Assembly (NCBI GenBank): GCA_013298125.1
Contig: JAAFJP010000029.1
Coordinates: 1-64,000 of the forward strand
Reading direction: 5' to 3'
Source: Cytophagales bacterium
Lineage (GTDB): Bacteria; Bacteroidota; Bacteroidia; Cytophagales; Spirosomataceae
DNA length: 64,000 nucleotides
The translations under genes were made by a program, and so were the position numbers. Shown piece by piece: positions 37,510-46,097 of the stretch. The notes under the pieces are model-generated. The model was given only the letters and a program-made list of their open reading frames with translations. It ran no database searches and was not told the origin of the DNA. Every line of letters begins with the position of its first letter. The first letter of the stretch is position 1.

Positions 37510-38388
37510 ATGATTCAATTACCTCCTTCTCCTTTACAACAAATCAATGACCCAATTCTTAAAGATTTTCCTGTAAAACTGTACATCAAAAGGGACGATT
37601 TAATTCATCCAGAAATCACTGGCAATAAATGGAGGAAACTTAAATACAATTTAATTGAAGCTCGTGAAAAAGGATATTCACGCCTTATGACCTTCGGAGG
37701 GGCATTTTCTAATCATATTTACGCCACCTCCGCCGCAGGAAAAGAGTTTGGGTTTGAGACTACGGGACTAATTCGTGGAGAAGAATTAGCTCCTTGGTCA
37801 AACGAAATTTTGATGTTTTCAAAAATCAATGGTATGGATTTAATTTTTATGCCAAGATTAAATTATGGATTCAAAGATAAAATTTCGAGAGAATACCGAG
37901 ATGATTTCTATGTCATTCCAGAAGGTGGCAGTAATGAGTTTTGTATCAAAGGGGTAGTAGAAATGATGGATGAAATTTATGACGAAATCATACCCGATTA
38001 CGTATGTGTAGCCGCTGGTACGGGCGGAACATTGGCAGGAATAGCTGAGGGTTTGAGAGGAGAAACAGAGGCATTAGGCTTTGCCGTTTTGAAGGATAAA
38101 GGCTTATTATACCCCGCTGTTGCTCGTTTAACAGAAAAAGAGTTTGACGTTACGACAGAATATATTTTCAATAATTACGGAAAAACTACCCCCGAATTAA
38201 TGGAATTTATCATTGAATTTGAAAAACGAAATCCTGATATAAAATTAGAGCAAGTCTATACTGGCAAAATGATGTATGGCGTTTATGACATGATTCAAAG
38301 AGGAAAATTTAAAGAAAATTCAACGATTTGTGTTATTCATACGGGTGGATTACGTGGGCGAGCTAAGGAATTGGGGGAGATTTGGTGA
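37510..38388 (+). CDS. ACC deaminase / D-cysteine desulfhydrase family PLP enzyme
   Basis: The 292-residue fold-type II PLP enzyme has PLP lysine motif IKRDDLIHPEITGNKWRKLKYNL (Lys near 45), substrate loop TFGGAFSNHIYATSAAG, and phosphate-binding loop VAAGTGGTLAGIAEG. The C-terminal VIHTGGLRG is typical of this group. It probably removes sulfide or ammonia from a D-amino acid or related compound. True ACC deaminase cannot be told from D-cysteine desulfhydrase by eye. It is convergent with the thioredoxin-fold gene, 4 bases apart. Confidence 0.85.
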   Translation: MIQLPPSPLQQINDPILKDFPVKLYIKRDDLIHPEITGNKWRKLKYNLIEAREKGYSRLMTFGGAFSNHIYATSAAGKEFGFETTGLIRGEELAPWSNEILMFSKINGMDLIFMPRLNYGFKDKISREYRDDFYVIPEGGSNEFCIKGVVEMMDEIYDEIIPDYVCVAAGTGGTLAGIAEGLRGETEALGFAVLKDKGLLYPAVARLTEKEFDVTTEYIFNNYGKTTPELMEFIIEFEKRNPDIKLEQVYTGKMMYGVYDMIQRGKFKENSTICVIHTGGLRGRAKELGEIW

Positions 38389-38392
38389 TTTT

Positions 38393-39502
38393 CTACTCCC
38401 TCTCATCAACAATTTTCTCCAACTCCTCAACAGCCTCCTCATAATTTTTATCGGCAGGAACAAACTCGTAGGTTTTCAAAATTTCTTTGGCAAGAGCCTT
38501 TGCTTCGTCCGAATGCCCCACTTTTTCTAATAAAATAGCTTTGTAGTATTTATAAATTCTTTCTGGATAAACTTGCTCAAAGTTTTTGTTTTGAGCTTTA
38601 ATTTTTTCCAAAGTCGTCAAAAGTGTTTCTGAGTCGGCAGTTCTGTAATAAATTTCGGAGATACTTCTCACAAATTCAGAAAATACTACGCCCGTAAACT
38701 GGAAATCTGCAAAACGGTCTTTGCTTTCAGCCAATTCTATCAAATATTTTTTAGTATTATTTGCATCATTTTTTTCGAGCCAATACACCAAATTTATCAT
38801 CGTTTTTTCTCTCCCAACGAACCCAATTTTATCAGCATAAATGCCTACTTCGTTCAATAAAGCCACATTATTAGTTTTCCCAGCCTTTCTGGCACAATTT
38901 ATCAAAACATGAAGAACCTCCAATTTTGAAGCAACTCCTTTGGGTTTAAAATTATTCCCTACATATAAAGTTAAAGCAAGCTCGGGCTTTGAGAGTAAGT
39001 AATTGAGATTGTAGGTCGCCCACGAATAATCGTTGGGAGTTTTGAGAGTAGCATTGAAAGAACTAATCGTTTCTTTCTCTAAATTATCGTAGCCTTCTGG
39101 TTCATTCAAAGATTCAACCAAAAATGTCCCAAAAGCATCCATGGACGTTTCGCCAATTCGCATTTTTACAATCCCCCCAAGTTTGTTGATAATGACGTAA
39201 GCGGGCAAAGCGGCAATGCCAAATTGCTTCTGGATGAGCTGCCCCTCCTCGGAAGAAGCCTCTAAACGTAGCGGTAAAAAGTGTTCGGTAAGTTGTTCGT
39301 TGATTTTTTCATCCTTAAAAATATTGCGTTCCATACGATTAGACGCACCACTCCAAGTGGCGGCAATATTCATAAAGATTAGTTTATCGTATTTTTTAGC
39401 TGAATCGAGTGCGGCTTTATAATTTCCCTTAAAATAATCTACTGCGAATAGATTTTGAGAAAATGGCGGAAGAAAAAGAGCAAATAAAAGTATTTTCTTC
39501 AT
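38393..39502 (-). CDS. exported thioredoxin-fold protein with Cys-to-Ser active site
   Basis: I chose ATG 39502 (MKKILLFALFLPPFSQNLFA, a signal peptide) over the track start at 39589, which reads through a terminator hairpin. A thioredoxin_7/DUF255-type domain (about 25-140) has LIFMNIAATWSGASNRMERNIF, EHFLPLRLEA and FGIAALPAYVIINKLGG with the cis-Pro. The CxxC motif is replaced by Ser51-Gly-Ala-Ser54, so classical redox chemistry is not possible. The C-terminal 230 residues are helical and TPR-like. It probably acts as a periplasmic binding or scaffold protein. Homologues with CxxC would be the usual form. Confidence 0.75.
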   Translation of the reverse strand: MKKILLFALFLPPFSQNLFAVDYFKGNYKAALDSAKKYDKLIFMNIAATWSGASNRMERNIFKDEKINEQLTEHFLPLRLEASSEEGQLIQKQFGIAALPAYVIINKLGGIVKMRIGETSMDAFGTFLVESLNEPEGYDNLEKETISSFNATLKTPNDYSWATYNLNYLLSKPELALTLYVGNNFKPKGVASKLEVLHVLINCARKAGKTNNVALLNEVGIYADKIGFVGREKTMINLVYWLEKNDANNTKKYLIELAESKDRFADFQFTGVVFSEFVRSISEIYYRTADSETLLTTLEKIKAQNKNFEQVYPERIYKYYKAILLEKVGHSDEAKALAKEILKTYEFVPADKNYEEAVEELEKIVDERE

Positions 39503-39540
39503 TTTAGTTTCGTTGTGGTGGTATGTTGCAAAAATACAAA

Positions 39541-39577
39541 AAAAAGGCTTTTGTTTATTAAAACGAAAGCCTTTTTT
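39541..39577. terminator. terminator after sufB
   Basis: AAAAAGGCTTT and AAAGCCTTTTTT form a stem with T-runs on both strands. It lies downstream of sufB on the minus strand and upstream of the thioredoxin-fold gene. Confidence 0.7.
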
Positions 39578-39612
39578 GCAAAGAATCAATTTGACAATTC
39601 ATATTCTTGTAC

Positions 39613-39676
39613 ATTTCCAGTAGATTATCAATAGCGAGGGATTTAAATCCCTCGCTATTGATAATCTACTGGAAAT
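39613..39676. repeat. 64-bp perfect palindrome
   Basis: The arm starting ATTTCCAGTAGATTATCAAT runs 32 bases and is followed with no spacer by its exact reverse complement. It lies between sufB and its terminator. No half of it recurs elsewhere in the window that I can see. Confidence 0.9.
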
Positions 39677-39723
39677 CAAAGAGTTAATTTGAAATAATAT
39701 CTAAAATTAATGAAAGATACTTT

Positions 39724-41205
39724 TTATCCAACTGAACCTTCCAAAGAAACAGCCAATAATTTTTGGGCTTCTACGGCAAATTCCATTGGTAGTTGATTCA
39801 AAACCTCCTTAGCATATCCATTGACAATCAATGCCACGGCTGCCTCTGTTGAAATTCCTCTTTGATTACAGTAAAACAATTGGTCTTCCCCAATTTTTGA
39901 AGTCGTTGCTTCGTGTTCTACGGTAGCCGTTTTATTTTTAACCTCTATATACGGGAATGTATGAGCTCCGCAACGGTCACCCATCAAAAGGGAATCACAT
40001 TGTGAGAAATTACGTGCATTATCCGCCCGTTTCATCACTTCCACTAAACCTCTATATGAATTATGCGACTTACCCGCCGAAATACCTTTTGATACAATTC
40101 TTGACTTCGTATTCTTTCCAATATGAATCATTTTTGTACCTGTATCGGCCTGTTGCATATTGTTAGTAACAGCAACAGAATAAAACTCTCCAATTGAATT
40201 ATCGCCTTTCAAGATGACTGAGGGGTATTTCCATGTAATTGCCGAACCTGTCTCTACTTGTGTCCAAGAGATTTTTGAGTTATCTCCATCACAAATACCA
40301 CGTTTCGTTACGAAGTTATAAATTCCACCTTTTCCGTCTTTATCACCTGGATACCAGTTCTGAACGGTTGAATATTTTACCTCCGCACCCGCATGAGCAA
40401 AAATCTCAACGGTTGCAGCATGAAGTTGGTTTTCGTCACGCATCGGTGCTGTACAACCTTCCAAATAACTTACATAAGAACCTTCGTCCGCAACAATCAA
40501 AGTACGCTCAAACTGACCTGTATTTGCTGCATTTATTCTGAAATAAGTTGATAATTCCATTGGACAACGAACGCCTTTGGGAATATAACAAAACGAACCA
40601 TCCGAAAAAACAGCCCCGTTGAGTGCCGCAAAGAAATTATCTTTAACAGGAACAACCGAACTCAAATATTTTTTAACTAATTCTGGATGTTCCTGAATCG
40701 CCTCTGAAATAGAACAGAAAATGATTCCTCTTTTTGCCAAATCCGCCTTAAATGTTGTTCCCACAGAAACAGAGTCAATCACAGCATCAACAGCGATGCC
40801 TGACAATTCTTTCTCCTCTCCATCTTTCACATTCAATAAACGCTTTTGTTCTGTCAAAGAGATACCTAATTTCTCAAAAGTTGCTCTCAATTCAGGGTCA
40901 ATATCATCCATTGATTCAACAACCTTGGCTGCCTTTGGGGCAGAATAATATTTAATTGACTGATAATCAACGGGAGTATAATTCACATTCGACCATTTCG
41001 GTTCTTTCATGCCCAACCATACGTTATAGGCATTCAAGCGGTATTCCAACATCCATTCAGGCTCATTTTTTTTCGCCGAAAGTTGTCGAACCGTCTCTTC
41101 ACTCAATCCAATCGGAAATTCATCGGCATCAAAATCATTGTGAAAACCGTATTTGTACTCCGAGGAGGTTACTTCTTCTAAAATATCTATTTCTTCCTTT
41201 GCCAT
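39724..41205 (-). CDS. sufB: Fe-S cluster assembly protein SufB
   Basis: The 493-residue protein matches SufB throughout. It shows [16 protein letters not shown] near 50, the [24 protein letters not shown]-type region near 200, [25 protein letters not shown], and the C-terminal [35 protein letters not shown]. SufB is the scaffold in the SufBCD complex that builds Fe-S clusters in the cytoplasm. The next gene on the strand is not sufC or sufD, so sufB stands alone here, separated by two hairpins. Loss of linkage or a split suf cluster is implied. Confidence 0.96.
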   Translation of the reverse strand: MAKEEIDILEEVTSSEYKYGFHNDFDADEFPIGLSEETVRQLSAKKNEPEWMLEYRLNAYNVWLGMKEPKWSNVNYTPVDYQSIKYYSAPKAAKVVESMDDIDPELRATFEKLGISLTEQKRLLNVKDGEEKELSGIAVDAVIDSVSVGTTFKADLAKRGIIFCSISEAIQEHPELVKKYLSSVVPVKDNFFAALNGAVFSDGSFCYIPKGVRCPMELSTYFRINAANTGQFERTLIVADEGSYVSYLEGCTAPMRDENQLHAATVEIFAHAGAEVKYSTVQNWYPGDKDGKGGIYNFVTKRGICDGDNSKISWTQVETGSAITWKYPSVILKGDNSIGEFYSVAVTNNMQQADTGTKMIHIGKNTKSRIVSKGISAGKSHNSYRGLVEVMKRADNARNFSQCDSLLMGDRCGAHTFPYIEVKNKTATVEHEATTSKIGEDQLFYCNQRGISTEAAVALIVNGYAKEVLNQLPMEFAVEAQKLLAVSLEGSVG

Positions 41206-41258
41206 TTTATTGGTCTAAAAAATTGGTTTGTGGTTATGAAAATTCATTCATTAGCCTA

Positions 41259-41266
41259 CAAAATTA
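41259..41266 (-). promoter_or_regulatory. -7 element of sufB
   Basis: On the minus strand TAATTTTG matches TAnnTTTG, 53 bases before the sufB start. No clear -33 TTTG is present at the expected spacing. Confidence 0.4.
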
Positions 41267-41320
41267 ACTCTAAAACACGTAGAATAGTTCTCTTGTTTAG
41301 AATTTTTCTATTTTAGCTTA

Positions 41321-41394
41321 ATTACAGTAGCTCGAAGTGGCACTTCGAGAATTGGAGTACAATTTCTCGAAGTACCACTTCGAGCTACTGTAAT
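41321..41394. repeat. palindrome after the Lrp gene (GTAGCTCGAAGTGG arms)
   Basis: ATTACAGTAGCTCGAAGTGG and its inverse form arms of about 30 bases with small mismatches around an 11-base centre. Each arm also contains its own smaller palindrome TCGAAGTGGCACTTCGA. It begins at the stop codon of the lrp-type gene and may end its transcript. Confidence 0.8.
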
Positions 41395-41864
41395 TATATA
41401 GAAAAAGGCACAGGACGATTCAAAGACTCTTCCAAAGAAATAAAAGTCTCCGTTCGTTGAATGCCTTGCACTTTTTGAATTTTATCATGCAAAACCTCAC
41501 GAAGATGCACGGTGTCACGACAAACGATTTTAGCAAAAATTGAATAAATCCCTGTCGTATAATTAATACTAATCACTTCGGGGATTTCAGATAATTGTTC
41601 TGCCACTTCTTCGTAGAGGGAACTTTTATCTAAGTATATCCCCAAAAATGCCGATATGTCCCAACCTAATTTAGTATGGTCAATCACCAACTGAGAACCA
41701 ACTACAATACCAGCTTCCTCCATTTTGGTCATACGTACATGGACAGTTCCGCCCGATACATGGATTTTTTTTCCGATTTCGGTATATGGCATATTGGCGT
41801 TTTTCATCAAAAGGCTCAATATTTTCATATCCACCTCGTCGATTGTTATGTTTTTGTTTATCAT
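41394..41864 (-). CDS. Lrp/AsnC-family transcriptional regulator
   Basis: The 156-residue protein has an N-terminal winged HTH (about 5-60, DEVDMKILSLLMKNANMPYTEIGKKIHVSGGTVHVRMTKMEEAGIV). A RAM/AsnC ligand-binding domain follows (about 70-145, SAFLGIYLDKSSLYEEVAEQL, TGIYSIFAKIVCRD). Lrp proteins sense amino acids and control metabolism genes as octamers. The gene is enclosed by two unrelated palindromic repeats, one at its stop and one 10 bases before its start. The effector is unknown. Confidence 0.92.
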   Translation of the reverse strand: MINKNITIDEVDMKILSLLMKNANMPYTEIGKKIHVSGGTVHVRMTKMEEAGIVVGSQLVIDHTKLGWDISAFLGIYLDKSSLYEEVAEQLSEIPEVISINYTTGIYSIFAKIVCRDTVHLREVLHDKIQKVQGIQRTETFISLEESLNRPVPFSI

Positions 41865-41873
41865 ACATTACTT

Positions 41874-41938
41874 TTTGTCATTCCAACGAAGGAGGAAACT
41901 GTTAAATACTCAGTTTCCTCCTTAGTCGGAATGACAAA
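41874..41938. repeat. TTTGTCATTCC palindrome upstream of the Lrp gene
   Basis: TTTGTCATTCC...GAGGAAACTG and CAGTTTCCTCC...GGAATGACAAA are inverted arms of about 27 bases with minor mismatches. It occupies the leader region directly before the Lrp start and could form a hairpin in the mRNA. Confidence 0.8.
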
Positions 41939-42073
41939 TTAAAAATTTGTTAAAAATTGCCATTGAAAAATTCTCAAAATAAAAGCTATTCTCAAATAAG
42001 AATTTTTATTTTTCATAACAAATATAGTAAATTTTTAAAAATATTGTAAATTTTATTATTTTTTTATCAAAAA

Positions 42074-42105
42074 TTTGCAATATAAATACCAATGTACTAA
42101 TTTTG
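42074..42105 (+). promoter_or_regulatory. consensus promoter of the tRNA-like RNA
   Basis: TTTG (42074-42077), 20 bases, then TAATTTTG (42098-42105): an exact match to the Bacteroidota promoter form. The predicted start is about 15-20 bases before the 5' acceptor strand. The tRNA-Ala gene in this window uses the same arrangement with a 19-base spacer. Confidence 0.7.
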
Positions 42106-42128
42106 TCATGTCGTAAAGGCAATCATAC

Positions 42129-42291
42129 TGTAGGGTGATGAAATTTGGCAGACGTACCCTCCTGTCTCGGGGGTGGTGAACATGAAATAAAATTAGTATA
42201 ATGCCTATCGCAAGATAGACTGGGGTGGACCACCGCTTTTTGTACTATATCTAATCACACCGTGGAGGTTCGAGTCCTTCTCCTACAGCCA
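42129..42291 (+). ncRNA. tRNA-like RNA with a giant structured variable arm
   Basis: Both ends read as a tRNA. The acceptor strands are TGTAGGG (42129-42135) and TCCTACA (42281-42287), with discriminator G and encoded CCA. Positions 8-9 are TG. The Leu/Ser-like D arm is ATG...AATTTGGCAGA...CGT. The anticodon arm is CCCTC-CTGTCTC-GGGGG. The T arm is GGAGG-TTCGAGT-CCTTC with all pairs made. Between anticodon and T arms lie about 90 nt instead of 5-20. They are closed by GGTG(G)TG/CACACC and continue with ATTAG/CTAAT, a GNRA-capped hairpin CTATC-GCAA-GATAG and GGTG-GAC-CACC. The formal anticodon GTC (Asp) with U37 is atypical. It could be a modified tRNA, an allo-tRNA-like RNA, or a tRNA-mimic regulator. 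Confidence 0.7.
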
Positions 42292-42367
42292 ATTATTTGA
42301 ATATTTGAGGATAAATATTTTGATAAAAACTCATTAATTTATTACCTTTATTCTCAAATTATCAAAA

Positions 42368-42388
42368 AGACTACTTTCTATGTAGTCT
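42368..42388 (+). terminator. hairpin downstream of the tRNA-like RNA
   Basis: AGACTAC-TTTCTAT-GTAGTCT is a 7-bp stem followed by a T-rich stretch, 77 bases after the encoded CCA. Confidence 0.45.
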
Positions 42389-42425
42389 AATTTGGTTTTT
42401 AGTTTGTTGATGAAGTGTAATTCAG

Positions 42426-42457
42426 AAAAGCAGTCTCGTTGAGGTTGCTTTTTTTGT
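42426..42457 (+). terminator. second hairpin with T-run after the tRNA-like RNA
   Basis: AAAGCA and TGCTTT pair around a 13-base loop and are followed by a run of T on the plus strand. Confidence 0.45.
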
Positions 42458-42478
42458 GTTTTAAGGGTTTGGACATGG

Positions 42479-42513
42479 AAACGGCTTTGCAGGTTGAATT
42501 GCAAAGCCGTTTT
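42479..42513 (-). terminator. terminator of the hypothetical gene at 42526
   Basis: AAACGGCTTTGC and GCAAAGCCGTTT form a perfect 12-bp stem just beyond the stop of the minus-strand gene. A T-run on the plus side makes it possibly bidirectional. Confidence 0.7.
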
Positions 42514-42525
42514 GTTTTTGGATTT

Positions 42526-43044
42526 TCATTCTTTTAGCCATGGACGCTTAATAGGTAGTATTTTTTTCTCCTTTGAAATAGGTTTGATTGTAGGTGGGAC
42601 ATTTTCAGAAGTATTTAATTCTGTCCCAATTCTACTGTAATTAACACTTTCATCTACATTCTTGAAAACTAATTTAAACCAGTCAATTAACTCTACAAAA
42701 ATATTATCCCCATAAGGTATTGGCATATTTATATTTTCAATTACCCCATCTGAAAAAAGATAATGATCACAGCTAAAACACAATTCAAAAGTCTTTACAA
42801 CCTGACCATTATTATCTCGCCAAATCAGCACATCTCTATATATGGCTGCACACATCCAGTCTGCATCTAACTTTTTAGGGAATAGGCTTATTTTCTCAGA
42901 TAACTCTGTGAAATCAATATCTTTTAATTCAATTTCATATTCAGGATTGAACTTAAAATTACCATCAGGATTTAAAAAGCTACTGTAATAGTTATCTTTC
43001 GTTGGCTCAAAATGTATTGCAAAAATTTTCAACTCACTTTCCAT
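42526..43044 (-). CDS. hypothetical cytoplasmic protein
   Basis: The 172-residue protein has no signal or membrane segment. It contains FAIHFEPTKDNYYSSFLNPDGNFKFNPEYEIELKDIDFTEL and a Cys-containing segment ELCFSCDHYLFSDG, with a Lys/Pro-rich basic tail. No family is recognised. It follows the CocE-type hydrolase gene by 21 bases on the same strand and ends at a strong hairpin, so it may be co-transcribed with the hydrolase. Confidence 0.6.
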   Translation of the reverse strand: MESELKIFAIHFEPTKDNYYSSFLNPDGNFKFNPEYEIELKDIDFTELSEKISLFPKKLDADWMCAAIYRDVLIWRDNNGQVVKTFELCFSCDHYLFSDGVIENINMPIPYGDNIFVELIDWFKLVFKNVDESVNYSRIGTELNTSENVPPTIKPISKEKKILPIKRPWLKE

Positions 43045-43065
43045 GATTTATATTTTTATGTCAGT

Positions 43066-44949
43066 TTACTCTAATACCCCTATCCTCAAATAACTCTCCG
43101 CCCCCTTCTGGTGATAAACCCTATGCGTAGCCTTCTGATAATCAGACGATTCAGCCTTGAAAATGTCCATAAACTTCTGAGGGTTTCGATCTGCCCAAGG
43201 GAAACATGAACTCTGGATTTGTACCATGACTCGATGTCTTTTTTTGAAAGTATGCAGCACATCTTGTAATTCCACCTTCACGTCCGTTACTTGATTTGGC
43301 ACAAAAGGCTCAGGTTTTGAAACATCATTTCTATATTTTCCTCTAATAATTTCTGACCGAACTAATTGTTGATAATTGCCAAAAACAACTTCTGATTTTG
43401 GGGCTGGATTTTCAGTATCTTGTGGGTAAACATCAATTACTTTCACGACCCAATCAGCATCTGTACCAGTGGTTGATACTTTCAAAAACGCCTTAATTTC
43501 GCCTGAAAGGGTCATTTCTTTCTCTAAAACATCCGTTTGAAAACTTACCACGTCTGGGCGTGAATAAGCAAAACGCTGATCATCCACCATGTACGAAGAC
43601 GAAAATCCGTCGGTGATTTTTGAGTAAAAAGGTACTGGACGATTAGGGTCTGAAAGGTATTCTGTTGAAGTATTTTCAGTTTGTGGATTATCAAAACTCA
43701 ATTTGCCATTCGCTTGAAAATACAAAGATTTCTCCTTTGTTCCTTTCGCTGGATAAGTATCAAAAGTACGCCATTTGTTTGTTCCCGTTTCAAAAAGCGT
43801 TGCTTCTGGCAAATCAAGAGGTTTTGAATCATCAATTAGATAATGACGGAAAAATTTTGCTTCAATATTCTCTTGATAATAAGGTGAAACTTTTGAGCCA
43901 AAATCAATATCTCCGAGCGTTTGTCCAGAAGGTCCAGACCAACCACCATGATCCCAAGGTCCAACCACAAAGATATTTTTGATGTTTGGATTTTGCTTTT
44001 CGATGGCTTTGTAAGTATTGAATGTACCGTACAAATCTTGCTCATCGTACCACCCTCCTACAACCATCACGGCGTGTTTGATATTTTTGAGATGAGGTAA
44101 AATATTACGCATCTTCCAATGCTCATCATAGTCTGGATGCTCAAAATTTTCGTGATAATATGAGTTCCTACCTTTGTAAAAGCCTTCCTCCGAATTTTTA
44201 GTCGTTTTAACTTCATTCAAATAAAAGTCATACCCATCTGGATTATTTGTTTCAAAATAAACTGGTGGACTGGTTGTAGTAGGCTTCGATTGGTCTTGGA
44301 AATAATTATAAAAACCAAAGTTTGCCGCAATCATAAATGCACCATTATGAAAAGCATCATCACGCCATAAATCCGCCATTGGGGCTTGTGGAGAAGACGC
44401 TTTCAAGGCTGGATGCTCAGAAACCGAACCCGCCGAAGTGAAAAATCCAGGGTAAGAAATACCCCACTGACCGACTTTGCCATTATTATTTTTGATATTT
44501 TTTATAAGCCAATCTATTGTATCGTAGGTATCTGAGGCCTCATCAATATCGGTTTTCGCTTTCTTATTATCAAGATGCGGAGTCATTTCTACAAACTTCC
44601 CCTCGGATGCCCAGCGACCTCTAACATCCTGATATACAACAATATAATTATCTCGAAGCATAAAAGGATTAGGCGTAATTCTCTTCTTAAATTTATTTAC
44701 CCCATATGGCTGACACGTGTAAGGCGTGCGTTGCATGATGATTGGAAACTTCTTGGTCATGTCTTTTGGGGCATAGATTTGGGTAAAAAGTTTAACGCCA
44801 TCTCGCATCTGAACCATGATTTCGGTTTTGGTATAATTCTGTCTCACATACGCACTATCTTGCGAAACAGTAAACGGATAAGGCGAATCATTTTTTTGTG
44901 CCTGAACGAAGGCTGGAATAAGTAAAAAGAGGATGAATAGTTTTTTCAT
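43066..44949 (-). CDS. CocE/NonD-family (S15) secreted hydrolase
   Basis: The 627-residue protein has a signal peptide ending in VQAQ. An alpha/beta-hydrolase catalytic region covers about 50-370 with VQMRDGVKLFTQIYAPKD, nucleophile motif GQWGISYPGFFTS near 160 and catalytic-His region VVGPWDHGGWS. The C-terminal jelly-roll domain covers about 390-625 (LYFQANGKLSFDNPQ, HRVMVQIQSSCFPWADRNPQ). This is the X-Pro dipeptidyl-peptidase C-terminal-like layout seen in glutaryl-7-ACA acylase and cocaine esterase relatives. The substrate is probably an acyl-peptide or ester in the periplasm and is unknown here. Confidence 0.9.
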   Translation of the reverse strand: MKKLFILFLLIPAFVQAQKNDSPYPFTVSQDSAYVRQNYTKTEIMVQMRDGVKLFTQIYAPKDMTKKFPIIMQRTPYTCQPYGVNKFKKRITPNPFMLRDNYIVVYQDVRGRWASEGKFVEMTPHLDNKKAKTDIDEASDTYDTIDWLIKNIKNNNGKVGQWGISYPGFFTSAGSVSEHPALKASSPQAPMADLWRDDAFHNGAFMIAANFGFYNYFQDQSKPTTTSPPVYFETNNPDGYDFYLNEVKTTKNSEEGFYKGRNSYYHENFEHPDYDEHWKMRNILPHLKNIKHAVMVVGGWYDEQDLYGTFNTYKAIEKQNPNIKNIFVVGPWDHGGWSGPSGQTLGDIDFGSKVSPYYQENIEAKFFRHYLIDDSKPLDLPEATLFETGTNKWRTFDTYPAKGTKEKSLYFQANGKLSFDNPQTENTSTEYLSDPNRPVPFYSKITDGFSSSYMVDDQRFAYSRPDVVSFQTDVLEKEMTLSGEIKAFLKVSTTGTDADWVVKVIDVYPQDTENPAPKSEVVFGNYQQLVRSEIIRGKYRNDVSKPEPFVPNQVTDVKVELQDVLHTFKKRHRVMVQIQSSCFPWADRNPQKFMDIFKAESSDYQKATHRVYHQKGAESYLRIGVLE

Positions 44950-44964
44950 ACGTTTGTTGTTTTG

Positions 44965-45029
44965 ACTTTGCCACTAAGGCACGAAGGCACAAAGTTTTAA
45001 ATCTTGGAGACTTCGTGCCTTGGTGGCAA
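44965..45029. repeat. TTTGCCACTAAGGCACGAAG inverted repeat
   Basis: The TTTGCCACTAAGGCACGAAG arm and CTTCGTGCCTTGGTGGCAA are inverted with one or two mismatches. The same family recurs as the outer arms at 54984-55252. The following bases 45121-45153 hold direct GGTGAACG/GGTAAACG units of another family; the rest of the 281-base gap before hisG shows no gene. Confidence 0.75.
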
Positions 45030-45230
45030 TTTCTATTTGTTGATAAGAAAATTTAAGCGAATTAATGACAATTTACAGAAAAGCACCCAAAAGCTAAACT
45101 TCATTGAGTAATTTTGTTGTGCGGTGAACGGTAAACGGTGAACGGTGAACGATTTAAGGGATTGCAAAACCTTTATCTACTAATCTCTAAGTGTTAATTG
45201 TTAATTGCTTTAATTGTTAATTGATAAATC

Positions 45231-46094
45231 GTGAATAATACAATTTTAAGAATTGCCGTCCAAAAATCTGGACGATTGAGTGATGATTCTCTCAACCTTT
45301 TTAAAGAATGTGGCATTAAATTCGACAATGGAGCGGGTAAATTAAAGGCTACTTCATCTAACTTTCCTGCCGAATTTTTGTTTCTTAGAGACGACGATAT
45401 TCCTGGATACGTAGAAGATGGCGTGGCGGATATTGGCATTGTGGGGCAGAATGTTCATGTGGAATCTCATAAAAATGTATCAGAAGTAAAACTTTTAGGC
45501 TTCTCAAAATGTCGTTTATCTATTGCCATTCCTCGGGGAGAGACTTATAACTCAATTCAAGATTTAGAAGGAAAAGACATTGCGACTTCTTATCCAATTA
45601 TCTTAGGTAACTATCTGAAAGAGAACGGAGTAACGGCTCATATCCACGAAATTTCGGGTTCGGTTGAGATTGCTCCAAGCATTGGATTGGCTCATGCGGT
45701 TTGTGATATTGTGTCTTCAGGTGGAACACTTTTGAGCAATGGTTTGAAAGAAGTTGAAAAGATTTTCTTCTCGCAAGCCATAATGATTGGTTGCCCGACG
45801 ATGAGCCAAGAAAAGCAAGAAATTTTGAATCAAATTTTATTCAGAATCGATGCAGTTCAACGAGCGAAGAACAATAAATATGTGGTTTTGAATACGAAAA
45901 ATGAGAATATTGAAGCGATTTCAAAACTTTTGCCTGGCATGAAATCGCCATCGGTTATTCCATTGGCACAATCGGGTTGGTCGGCGATGAGCTCAGTAAT
46001 TAATGAAAATGATTTTTGGCAAAATATTGAGAAACTCCGTGAGGCAGGTGCTGAGGGAATTTTGGTGATGCCGATTGAGAAGATGATTTATTAA
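45231..46094 (+). CDS. hisG: ATP phosphoribosyltransferase, long form
   Basis: The 287-residue protein matches long-form HisG. It opens with LRIAVQKSGRLSDDSLNLFKECGI, has the DIGIVGQNVHVE loop and EISGSVEIAPSIGLAHAVCDIVSSGGTLLSNGL (PRPP-binding region), and the C-terminal regulatory ACT-like domain (about 215-287) ends AEGILVMPIEKMIY. It catalyses the first step of histidine synthesis and is normally inhibited by histidine. It starts with GTG, since no in-frame ATG is near and the N-terminus aligns with the family. It leads the his cluster. Confidence 0.96.
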   Translation: MNNTILRIAVQKSGRLSDDSLNLFKECGIKFDNGAGKLKATSSNFPAEFLFLRDDDIPGYVEDGVADIGIVGQNVHVESHKNVSEVKLLGFSKCRLSIAIPRGETYNSIQDLEGKDIATSYPIILGNYLKENGVTAHIHEISGSVEIAPSIGLAHAVCDIVSSGGTLLSNGLKEVEKIFFSQAIMIGCPTMSQEKQEILNQILFRIDAVQRAKNNKYVVLNTKNENIEAISKLLPGMKSPSVIPLAQSGWSAMSSVINENDFWQNIEKLREAGAEGILVMPIEKMIY

Positions 46095-46097
46095 AAA

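Noticed and set aside
39502-39589. N-terminal extension of the thioredoxin-fold gene in the ORF track
   Set aside because: The extra 29 codons read through a terminator hairpin, and the signal peptide begins at the internal Met.
42129-42291. Group I intron within a tRNA gene
   Set aside because: The insert is about 90 nt, lacks the conserved P/Q/R/S core elements and is not in the anticodon loop, so an extended variable arm fits better.
42129-42291. tmRNA
   Set aside because: The 5' end lacks the GGGGxTG...TTCGAC tmRNA start, there is no tag ORF with an Ala-Ala end, and the length is too short. A D-arm and anticodon arm are present instead.
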